A DNA stretch of 16,494 nucleotides from Acidobacteriota bacterium. Lineage in GTDB: Bacteria > Acidobacteriota > Terriglobia > Terriglobales > Acidobacteriaceae. The stretch is from the NCBI GenBank assembly GCA_021805955.1, contig JAJZDO010000431.1:1-16494 (forward strand), read 5' to 3'. Both the position numbers and the translations under genes were made by a program. This document shows positions 7,500 to 14,325 of this stretch, piece after piece. The notes beneath the pieces are model-generated. The model saw only the letters and a program-made list of their open reading frames with translations. It was not told the DNA's origin and searched no databases. Every line of letters begins with the position of its first letter. The first letter of the stretch is position 1.

Positions 7500-7889
7500 A
7501 TGAGTGAAGCCGCAAATGAAACAACTATCTTTCAAAGCATCGGCGGAGAAGCTGAAATCTGCGCAGATGTAGACCGCTTTTACAGACGCGTCCTGGCCGA
7601 TCCCTCGCCGAGCCACTTCTTCATCGGGGCAAGCATGCCCAGACTGAAGGCGCATCAGTTTGCCTTCCTGTCGCAATCACTGGGAGGCCCCAGGCAATAT
7701 AACGACCAATCCATGAAGGGCGCTCATGGCAGACTTGCCACTCAGAAACGTCACTTCGATACGGTTGGGGTACGCCTGGTTGAAACGCTGCGCGAACTCG
7801 GTGTTCTCGAAGAAATTGTAGGTCAGATCGCAGCAGCAGTGGCACCGCTATCGGCACAGCTTGTGCATACGCCTGCGCAAATAACTTGA
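7500..7889 (+). CDS. glbN: Truncated haemoglobin (group 1, trHbN-like)
   Basis: 129 aa, the normal size for the 2-on-2 globin family. Features seen: IGGEAEI near the start, Tyr28 at the expected B10 position (DRFYRRVL), Phe41 in the CD1 region (SHFFIG), LKAHQFAFLSQSLGGP in the E helix, and a proximal His at residue 76 (GAHGRLA). trHbN proteins bind O2 and turn NO into nitrate. It follows nasA by 56 bp with GGAGG at 7487-7491 and precedes narK, so it is probably in the same transcript. Inferred role: remove NO formed as a side product of nitrate/nitrite reduction and return it as nitrate. Confidence 0.9.
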   Translation: MSEAANETTIFQSIGGEAEICADVDRFYRRVLADPSPSHFFIGASMPRLKAHQFAFLSQSLGGPRQYNDQSMKGAHGRLATQKRHFDTVGVRLVETLRELGVLEEIVGQIAAAVAPLSAQLVHTPAQIT

Positions 7890-7978
7890 TGGCCGACGCC
7901 CGCCCAGGTTGTTGGCCGAGATTGCGGGATTCGACCGTTCACACCCAATTCAATAGCACTGCTTTCGGAGGGTCACAG

Positions 7979-9262
7979 ATGAACAAGAAATCATTCCTTG
8001 CCAGCGGCCACTTGCCAACCCTGGTTTCTGCTTTTCTCTACTTCGATATCAGCTTTATGGTGTGGATCATCTTTGGCCCAATGACGCCGTTCATCGCCGA
8101 GCAAATTCACCTTTCGGCGACGCAGAAGGGCTTGCTGACCGCGATTCCGTTGCTCGGAGGTTCCTTCTTCCGGCCGATTCTGGCGCTTCTTGCGGATCGA
8201 GTGGGCGGCCGTCGCGCGGGTCTGATTGGCTTGAGCTTGACGCTCGTCCCGTTGATTCTTGGATGGCATCTCGCCACAACTCTGTGGCAGTTTTATTTGA
8301 TCGGATTTGTTTTGGGAATCGCCGGCGCGAGCTTTGCCGTGGCTCTCCCCCTGGCCGGACGATGGTACCCGCCTGAGCACCAGGGACTGGCGATGGGTCT
8401 TGCCGGCGCCGGCAACTCCGGGACGCTGGTCATCACTTTCTTTGGCCCTCGCCTGGCGCAGCATTTCGGCTGGCATGCTGTCTTCGGCCTGGCAATCTTA
8501 CCCGTTCTGCTGGTGCTTGCGATCTTCTTCTTCATGGCCAGGAACAGCCCATCCATGTCTGCACCCAGATCCTGGAATAAGTACGCACAACTCCTCGCCC
8601 AGGGAGATACCTGGCGTCTCTGTTTCCTCTATAGCCTTACCTTTGGCGGATTCCTTGGCCTCGCTAGTTTTCTCACGGTCTTCTTCCATGATCAATATCA
8701 CCTGACGAAGGTGCAGGCGGGCGACTATACAACGCTCGTCGTTTTGGCGGGAAGTTTTTTACGCCCGGTTGGGGGATGGCTCTCCGATAAGATCGGAGGG
8801 TACCGTCTGCTGCTGGGACTCTTCGCAGGCGTTGCTGTTAGTTTTCTGATTCTCTGCACTCTTCCTCCGCTCGCTCTTGTCGTCCCGATGCTGTTCTTGT
8901 CGATGGGGATGCTGGGCATGGGCAATGGCGCAGTTTTCCAAATCGCACCGCAACGATTTTTCTCGGAAATCGAACTCATTACCGGCATCGTCGGTGCCGC
9001 TGGCGGCCTGGGTGGCTTCTTTCTTCCCTCGGCGCTCGGATCTCTCAAGGATGTTTCTGGCAGCTACGGAACTGGCTTGCTGTGCTTCGCATTTCTCGTC
9101 GGTGCCAGCGTTTTACTCTTGCTTGAATTTGGAGTGAAATGGCAGAACACCTGGACACCTGAAGCGTTGAGTTGCACGAAGGTTTTTAACTACCGGGGTT
9201 CCCGAACTGTGAGCTTACCGAATAGACCGTTTGTCTCTGAAGCAGATGGAGCGGTGGAATGA
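7979..9262 (+). CDS. narK: NarK/NasA-family nitrate/nitrite transporter (MFS)
   Basis: 427 aa from ATG 7979, with GGAGG at 7967-7971 seven nt upstream; the longer frame from 7886 has no such site and would overlap the globin gene. The sequence is hydrophobic throughout, consistent with twelve helices of a major facilitator. The loop LADRVGGRRAG is an MFS motif, and the Gly-rich nitrate signature is present twice: GIAGASFAVALPLAGRWYPP followed by GLAMGLAGAGNSG, and GMGNGAVFQIAPQRF in the second half. It imports nitrate, possibly exchanging nitrite, across the inner membrane. It is the last gene of the nas operon. A 6-bp hairpin follows the stop. Confidence 0.92.
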   Translation: MNKKSFLASGHLPTLVSAFLYFDISFMVWIIFGPMTPFIAEQIHLSATQKGLLTAIPLLGGSFFRPILALLADRVGGRRAGLIGLSLTLVPLILGWHLATTLWQFYLIGFVLGIAGASFAVALPLAGRWYPPEHQGLAMGLAGAGNSGTLVITFFGPRLAQHFGWHAVFGLAILPVLLVLAIFFFMARNSPSMSAPRSWNKYAQLLAQGDTWRLCFLYSLTFGGFLGLASFLTVFFHDQYHLTKVQAGDYTTLVVLAGSFLRPVGGWLSDKIGGYRLLLGLFAGVAVSFLILCTLPPLALVVPMLFLSMGMLGMGNGAVFQIAPQRFFSEIELITGIVGAAGGLGGFFLPSALGSLKDVSGSYGTGLLCFAFLVGASVLLLLEFGVKWQNTWTPEALSCTKVFNYRGSRTVSLPNRPFVSEADGAVE

Positions 9263-9265
9263 GCG

Positions 9266-9280
9266 ACTCCAGCATGGAGT
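9266..9280 (+). terminator. Small hairpin just after narK
   Basis: ACTCCA (9266-9271) pairs with TGGAGT (9275-9280) around loop GCA, four bases after the narK stop. The stem is short and no U-run follows (TATCAAACC), so an intrinsic terminator is only a possibility. Confidence 0.2.
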
Positions 9281-9312
9281 TATCAAACCAGATGGAGCCG
9301 AAAACATAGGAA

Positions 9313-9675
9313 TTATCCGTCCACATTCAGCCAGTTCAAAGCCCACTTACGTTGGTTGTGGGAGTCGTGGAGGTCGCGCTTAACAGCGGGGTCTTTGATC
9401 GTGCGGTTCATGCGCTCGACCTGCCCGTTGGTCCAGGGATGGTGGGCCTGGTAAGCCAGTGTTCGATTCCATGAACGGAACAGAGCCGGTCGAAGGCGTG
9501 TCCTCGAAAGTGCACAGTTGGTCCCTGTCGGTTCTTCAGCAGATCGGCGGACTGGATGCCTTTGTACGTGAGCACAGTGTGGATGGGATCAGGAACGGCT
9601 TCGACGAGTGCCTCAAGAAACGCCGCCGCGGCCCGCATCTCTGCCTTTTCGAACTCCTCACGTTCAAAAAGCATG
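9313..9675 (-). pseudogene. Frameshifted, truncated IS481-family transposase remnant
   Basis: Read on the minus strand from 9675, FEKAEMRAAAAFLEALVEA then VPDPIHTVLTYKGIQ then HAFDRLCSVHGIEHWLTRP matches the rve integrase core of IS481-type transposases. After that Pro codon one base is missing, and the match continues in another frame with HPWTNGQVERMNRTIKD, then a degraded tail ending at TAA 9313. The usual LTDNGIQF motif reads LTYKGIQS, so the catalytic Asp is lost. The N-terminal helix-turn-helix half is absent. It is a dead relic; its intact parent should exist elsewhere in the genome or in relatives. It touches a second broken gene at 9695. Confidence 0.85.
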
Positions 9676-9694
9676 CACCATCCAATGCCAGGAC

Positions 9695-9997
9695 TCAACA
9701 GCTACGCCGCTTCTCTATCGCTGGAACTTTCAGCGTTATCCCGGCAGCCGGACTCTGCCCTGGGCGCAGATTGGCGGCGGCCTGCTCTGGACCAACCACA
9801 AATTTCCAGACACCGGAGATACCAGCGTCATCAACTTTACCCCGCAGCTTGGTGCTGGCTTGAGCGCCTTCGTGCGCAAGCATCAGAGCCTCGATCTCGC
9901 CGTGAAGGTTGTCCACATCTACAGCGTGAGCCTGGGTGACAACGCCACCGGCGTCACCAGCCTTCAGTTCTCCGCAGGCGACTCCTGGTGGAAGTAG
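9695..9997 (+). pseudogene. C-terminal fragment of a PagL-like lipid A deacylase (acyloxyacyl hydrolase)
   Basis: About 100 residues up to the stop at 9997 match the end of the PagL/acyloxyacyl hydrolase beta-barrel: PWAQIGGGLLWTNHKF, SVINFTPQLGAGL, SLDLAVKVVHIY, and a terminal SWWK typical of an outer-membrane strand. The signal peptide and first strands are missing; the sequence before 9695 is the antisense of the IS481 relic. PagL enzymes use a His-x-Ser motif in the last third; here it reads His-Ile-Tyr, so the catalytic Ser appears lost. No start codon with a ribosome-binding site precedes the fragment. It is probably non-functional, either broken by the insertion or left behind by a later deletion. 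Confidence 0.75.
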
Positions 9998-10065
9998 CCG
10001 TCGCTGCGTTCGTCCGAAGCAGGATTTTGTTTCGCTGTTACCACACTGTAGGCTAAGAGTTGAAG

Positions 10066-10100
10066 GCGTTCGCCTCAAACCATCTAATGTGGGCGAACGC
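10066..10100 (+). repeat. 9-bp inverted repeat upstream of the hpnI-like gene
   Basis: GCGTTCGCC (10066-10074) and GGCGAACGC (10092-10100) are perfect complements separated by 17 bases, ending 11 bases before the ATG at 10112. It may be an operator dyad or an RNA hairpin affecting translation of the gene, whose ribosome-binding site (AGGTG, 10105-10109) is weak. The gap 9998-10111 holds nothing else I can identify. Confidence 0.45.
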
Positions 10101-10111
10101 AACCAGGTGCC

Positions 10112-11335
10112 ATGACCGATCCGATCCTCTGGCTGACGCCGACTGCGGTGCCCGTTGCCAGCACGCCACTGGAGACTGCCACGCTGTGGACGGCGCGTGT
10201 CTTTGACATGCTCACCGCTGCCGCGCTGGCTTATACGCTGCTGGCCTGGATTGCTGCTCTGCGCTATCGGCTGACGCGTGGTCGCCAGCTTGCCGCTACG
10301 ACTGGATTTGCGCCGCCGGTTTCCATCCTGAAACCGCTGAAGGGAGCCGACCCCGCGCTGGCCGAGGCGCTCCGTAGCCACTGCCGTCAAAGCTACTCCG
10401 GCGGATTTGAGATGCTCTGCGGGGTTGCTTCGTTGGATGACCCCGCAGTTGCAGTTGTCCGCGCGCTCCAGAAGGAGTTTCCCGCACTGTCCATGCGCAT
10501 CATCGAGTGCCCGGAGCGTCTGGGCGCGAGCGGCAAGGTCTCGACACTCGTCCAACTCACACACCATGCGCAGCATGATTTTCTGTTGGCCAGCGATGGC
10601 GACATCCTCGTCCCGCAGGGTTACCTTGCGCGCGTCATGAACGGTTTTGCCGACCCCGGCGTTGGCCTGATGACTGCGCTTTACCGTGGCCGAGCGGCGC
10701 AATCATTGTGGTCGCGGCTGGAGTCGATGACCATCTCGACCGACTTCCAGCCGGGCGTGTTGACGGCGATTCTGCTGGAGCGTGGCTTGCGCTTCGCGCT
10801 TGGCTCCACATTGGCTGTCCGCCGCACAGCGCTCGCGGCGATCGGCGGCTTTGAGTCGCTCGTCAACCTGCTTGCCGACGACTACGAACTCGGCGCACGC
10901 ATCCATAGTGCCGGCTTTCGACTCGCTCTTGCTCCCGTCGTCGTCGAAACTGCCGTGCCCGACTATTGCTGGTCGGCATTTCTCGCGCATCAGTTACGCT
11001 GGCTGCGTACGGTTCGAGACAGCCGCCGCCTTGGCTATCTTGGTCTTTTCTTCACGTATCCGGTGGCGATTGCAGCACTGGGTGTTCTGGCCTCTGGTGC
11101 CAGCTTCTGGAGCCTCTGGCTGCTGCTGCTTGCCGTCCTGCTGCGCCTCAGTCTTGCTCTTCAGGTGGGGGGCAGCGTGCTGGGTGACCGCCAGGTCTTT
11201 CGCGATCTTTGGCTGCTGCCTGTGCGCGATCTAGTTGCTTTCGCGTTGTGGGTTGCCAGTTTTGCCAGTGACGAGATCGAGTGGCGTGGAGAGCGCTTCC
11301 TATTAAAGAATGGGACTCTCACCCCGATCGAGTGA
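10112..11335 (+). CDS. hpnI: HpnI-like membrane glycosyltransferase (ceramide-glucosyltransferase/GT21 type)
   Basis: 407 aa. A first membrane helix lies at about 33-51, then the GT-A domain beginning PPVSILKPLKGADPAL. GT21 motifs in order: SLDDPAV (108-114), SDGDI (161-165), DD at 256-257 followed by YELG, and HQLRW (293-297), together the D,D,D,(Q/R)xxRW signature. Three hydrophobic segments follow (about 308-386). HpnI adds a sugar, N-acetylglucosamine, to bacteriohopanetetrol in hopanoid synthesis; ceramide glucosyltransferases share the fold, so a sphingolipid or other lipid acceptor is possible. No other hpn gene is in the window. GC is about two-thirds in a sampled line (10741-10800). 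An alternative ATG at 10208 would remove only the N-terminal tail. Confidence 0.8.
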   Translation: MTDPILWLTPTAVPVASTPLETATLWTARVFDMLTAAALAYTLLAWIAALRYRLTRGRQLAATTGFAPPVSILKPLKGADPALAEALRSHCRQSYSGGFEMLCGVASLDDPAVAVVRALQKEFPALSMRIIECPERLGASGKVSTLVQLTHHAQHDFLLASDGDILVPQGYLARVMNGFADPGVGLMTALYRGRAAQSLWSRLESMTISTDFQPGVLTAILLERGLRFALGSTLAVRRTALAAIGGFESLVNLLADDYELGARIHSAGFRLALAPVVVETAVPDYCWSAFLAHQLRWLRTVRDSRRLGYLGLFFTYPVAIAALGVLASGASFWSLWLLLLAVLLRLSLALQVGGSVLGDRQVFRDLWLLPVRDLVAFALWVASFASDEIEWRGERFLLKNGTLTPIE

Positions 11336-11399
11336 ATGGAGTGCGGCGGGACCAATTTTCGCTTCCACCCGAATGCGTTACCATACATTTGGTGAATCT

Positions 11400-11810
11400 A
11401 TGCCCCGCAGCTTTAATCCCAAGCGCCAGATGCGCGCGGATTCTGACACGAGTATCGACCGGGATGCGCTCGCGAAGTGTGTGCGATACGGCGGAAATCC
11501 GGAGCACAAGAGGAATCCAGGAGACTTCGGCCTGACCCCTCCGGCTACTCCACGGATAGATAAGACCCTCTGCGACGGCGTTGCTATCTTTCAACGTCAA
11601 GATGCTCTCAAGTTGCTTCGTGAAGGCATTCGGCGCGGCCTCATCAGCCAGCAGGAGCGCAATCATTTTCCGCAAAATATCTGGGCGGTCTCGGACAACG
11701 GAACGCCACTTGAGGCGCAGTTGGAAAATGAAGGTACTGGCGCTTATCACGGATATCCCATGCCTGCCGATGATGCGTTCAGTGAAGTAGTCCTCCAGAG
11801 ATGGAAATGA
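11400..11810 (+). CDS. 136-aa protein of unknown function, first gene of a coupled two-gene module
   Basis: I recognise the pattern from uncharacterised bacterial proteins but know no function. Landmarks: ALAKCVRYGGNPEHKRNPGD followed by FGLTPPATPRIDKTLCD; a central helix-forming stretch AIFQRQDALKLLREGIRRGL; then FPQNIWAVSDNGTPLEAQLE and TGAYHGYPMP. There is no signal peptide or membrane segment, so it is probably cytoplasmic. The start at 11400 is chosen for GGTGA at 11391-11395; in-frame starts exist upstream at 11373 and 11310, but without better sites. Its stop overlaps the start of the next gene, implying translational coupling. GC in sampled lines is about 53 %, lower than the flanking metabolic genes. 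Confidence 0.8.
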   Translation: MPRSFNPKRQMRADSDTSIDRDALAKCVRYGGNPEHKRNPGDFGLTPPATPRIDKTLCDGVAIFQRQDALKLLREGIRRGLISQQERNHFPQNIWAVSDNGTPLEAQLENEGTGAYHGYPMPADDAFSEVVLQRWK

Positions 11811-13174
11811 GTATGAGCAATAACATCGAAATCCGCATCGATGGGTGGCTGCCTGATGGGGAAGGACCCGATCCTGTTGCGCGCACCAACGCGGAAGTGT
11901 TCGTAGGGATCGGCGATTCGTGTGCAACAGAAGTTCAGGATCGCCAGGCAAACACTGTACGCCAGACGATTCGCGTCTCAGCTTATCTGTTTGCAACCTG
12001 GCTGGCTTCCAACTGGTGGCGCCTGACGCTGGAACCGGAACGAGAACGTTTTGCCGATGATTCCGCTCGACTTGACTGGAAGTTGTCCCATCAGTCCGGA
12101 GCCATTGGAGGCGGTTATCTCTGGCCGCCACTTACATTCGCCAGCGATCGTTTTCGAGTTTCGGTCCGTTCCGACGCGAGCGCCAGCTTCATGCGCCCCG
12201 AACTTTCGCCGGTACGGTATCTGAATACCTTTGAGTCCATAGTCAATGTTGAGGCGCTGGAAGGTGCCATAGAAGCATTTGTCGGTGCTGTCATCAGCCG
12301 CCTGGATGCGCTCTCTCTGCGTGCAACCCCGTTGCACCAGCTATGGAAGGAAGTCGCTACAGAGCGTAGAGACCCGAAGCTGTGTGCCAAGCGCAGCATC
12401 GAGGCTATGCTTGGCCTTGATCCCGATACTGACGCCAATCTCATCGGGGCTATTCAGACGTGGGAGAAAAAAGCTGGCAGGGAAGCTGTGTATGAAATTG
12501 CCGCGGCTATGTCTGTCCACAAGGATCGGGAGATTTTCTCTCAAACCGACGCCGCCATTCGTGGCGTCACGACCTTCGCGCGTATCGAGCAGTACAGTGC
12601 TATTCAGCCCGCCATCGCCAATCTCGGAACTCTGACCACGCATATTCCCTGGGAGTTGGGCAAAAGAGTCGCAGAGTGCTTGCGCCGCATCTGGAATCTA
12701 GGCAGCGAACCAATTTTGAATGCCGCACTTGGCGCGATGCTCAATGTGGAAGAAACAACATTAAAGAGCGATGGTGCTCCGACTCCCTTGTCCGTAGGCG
12801 TACGAGGCGGGAATGAAGACCAGTTGAAGCTTGTGCTGCGGCCTCTTGAGAACCCGCCAGGTCGTCGTTTCGAGATAGCCCGCCTACTGGGCGATTTTTT
12901 GCTTTCTGACATACAAACCAGATGGCTCCCTGCCACCACCGCACTCACCGCAAGGCAGAAATTTCAGCGTGCTTTCGCGGCAGAGTTTCTCTGTCCATCT
13001 GAAGCTCTGAAAATGCGCTTTCAAACTGAGGTGGGCGATTCCGACGAGATCGAAATGAAAATCTCAAAGATAGCCAGCGAATTTGGGGTTTCCCAGCGGA
13101 TGGTCCGCCATCATCTGGACAATCGCGGTGTGTTCCGCGGAATTGCGTCCGGCCTACCTGTACTGGCTGCGTAA
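11801..13174 (+). CDS. Large protein with a degenerate ImmA/IrrE-like C-terminal domain, second gene of the module
   Basis: 457 aa. The N-terminal half (about 1-200) has no fold I know; landmarks are LASNWWRLTLEPE, SHQSGAIGGGYLWPPLTFAS and LHQLWKEVATERRDP. Residues about 345-445 align by eye with the ImmA/IrrE peptidase family: GRRFEIARLLGDFLL corresponds to the usual RRFxxAHELGHxLL, FAAEFLCPSEAL to FAAELLMP, and IASEFGVSQRMVRHHLDNRG to the closing helical segment. The HExxH histidines and Glu are replaced (R361, L362, D365), as is the third ligand (F388), so metalloprotease activity is not expected. The start overlaps the upstream gene by 10 bp; ATG 11807 or 11813 are alternatives. Function unknown; a stress, phage or toxin-antitoxin-like role is only a guess. 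Confidence 0.82.
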   Translation: MEMSMSNNIEIRIDGWLPDGEGPDPVARTNAEVFVGIGDSCATEVQDRQANTVRQTIRVSAYLFATWLASNWWRLTLEPERERFADDSARLDWKLSHQSGAIGGGYLWPPLTFASDRFRVSVRSDASASFMRPELSPVRYLNTFESIVNVEALEGAIEAFVGAVISRLDALSLRATPLHQLWKEVATERRDPKLCAKRSIEAMLGLDPDTDANLIGAIQTWEKKAGREAVYEIAAAMSVHKDREIFSQTDAAIRGVTTFARIEQYSAIQPAIANLGTLTTHIPWELGKRVAECLRRIWNLGSEPILNAALGAMLNVEETTLKSDGAPTPLSVGVRGGNEDQLKLVLRPLENPPGRRFEIARLLGDFLLSDIQTRWLPATTALTARQKFQRAFAAEFLCPSEALKMRFQTEVGDSDEIEMKISKIASEFGVSQRMVRHHLDNRGVFRGIASGLPVLAA

Positions 13175-13220
13175 AGTCACGCTGCAAAGCTCGATACTTG
13201 ATACGTCGCACCGAAACTCC

Positions 13221-14318
13221 ATGAACCCGCTTACCCAGATCGTCTCTGCAACCGTCGCGCCCGGCCCGACGGCGACATTGATCTATGACGACTGGTATCC
13301 GGCGCTGCGAGCGGATCGGCTGCGGGCAGGAAAGCTGGAAACAGCCATGCTGCTGGACCTGCCGCTGGTGCTTGGCCGTCGCGCGGGCGGAGCAGTGTTT
13401 GCGCTGCGCGATAGCTGTCCGCATCGGGGTATACCGCTGAGCGTGGGATGGTTTGACGGGGAGCGGGTGACGTGCCGCTACCATGGATGGGAGTTTGAGC
13501 CATGTTCGGGACGCTGCGAAACAATTCCATCTTTGTCGAGCCAGGATCGGCTTGATCCTACGCGCATCTTTGCCCAGGCGTATCCGGCAATGGAGCGCGA
13601 CGGGTATGTGTGGGTGTATATTCCGCGACCTGGCGCGGGACGGAGGATGGACGAAGCGAGCCTGCCAGCAGTGCCGGAGTTGCAGAAGTTCGGCGCGCGT
13701 TTCCGCATGGCGCACCTGACGGCGGAGCTACCGTGCAATGTGGATCACGGAATCATTGGCCTGATGGATCCAGCGCATGGGCCGTTTGTTCACCAGGCAT
13801 GGTGGTGGCGCTCACGCGGTTCGATCCGTGAGAAGACCAAGCGATTTGAACCGATCCCCGAGGGATTTCGCATGGCCGCGCACGCTCCAAGCGGCAACTC
13901 GGCACCCTACAAGCTACTGGGCGTGTATGGGCATCCGGTCGAGACGACCATCGACTTCACTCTGCCCAATCGTCGGACAGAGGTGATTCGCTGCGGTGAC
14001 AAGTGGTTCAGCAGCCTGACTACGGTGACGCCAATTACCGCATCGACCTGCCGCATCGACGTGGTAGCGGCGTGGAATGTTTTCTATCACGTGCCGCTGG
14101 TGACGCCGATTGCCAAGTTCTTTGGTGCGAAGTTTGTGCGACAGGATCAGATCACCATGATCCAGCAGGCGGCGGGGCTGCGGCATAACCCGAGCCTGAT
14201 GCTGATCGACGATGCGGACAAGCCTGCAAAGTGGTACTTTGCGCTGAAGCAGGCGCGGCTGGAAGGTAGTGGCGCTCACCCGCTCGCCGCGCCAGTCGAT
14301 CTGCATTGGCGAAGCTGA
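13221..14318 (+). CDS. Rieske-type mononuclear iron oxygenase (pheophorbide a oxygenase/vanillate demethylase-like)
   Basis: 365 aa. The Rieske [2Fe-2S] motif is complete: C66-P-H68 ... C85-RY-H88 (SCPHRGIPL, TCRYHGWEF). The mononuclear iron site shows DPAHGPFVH (183-191), giving His186 and His191, with a candidate third ligand Asp309 in FVRQDQITMIQQ. That C-terminal segment is typical of the PaO/Tic55-like branch of Rieske oxygenases, which act on large hydrophobic substrates; sterol demethylases are also Rieske enzymes. The start at 13221 avoids overlap with the upstream gene, though the ribosome-binding site is weak; the frame is open back to 13083. With the HpnI-like gene upstream, a lipid or terpenoid substrate is a reasonable inference. 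No reductase partner is nearby. Confidence 0.82.
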   Translation: MNPLTQIVSATVAPGPTATLIYDDWYPALRADRLRAGKLETAMLLDLPLVLGRRAGGAVFALRDSCPHRGIPLSVGWFDGERVTCRYHGWEFEPCSGRCETIPSLSSQDRLDPTRIFAQAYPAMERDGYVWVYIPRPGAGRRMDEASLPAVPELQKFGARFRMAHLTAELPCNVDHGIIGLMDPAHGPFVHQAWWWRSRGSIREKTKRFEPIPEGFRMAAHAPSGNSAPYKLLGVYGHPVETTIDFTLPNRRTEVIRCGDKWFSSLTTVTPITASTCRIDVVAAWNVFYHVPLVTPIAKFFGAKFVRQDQITMIQQAAGLRHNPSLMLIDDADKPAKWYFALKQARLEGSGAHPLAAPVDLHWRS

Positions 14319-14325
14319 CTTCGGC

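Noticed and set aside
14310..14323. CGAAG-CTGA-CTTCG hairpin between the convergent Rieske and GH57 genes as a shared terminator
   Set aside because: The stem is only 5 bp, includes the stop codon in the loop, and no U-run follows on either strand.
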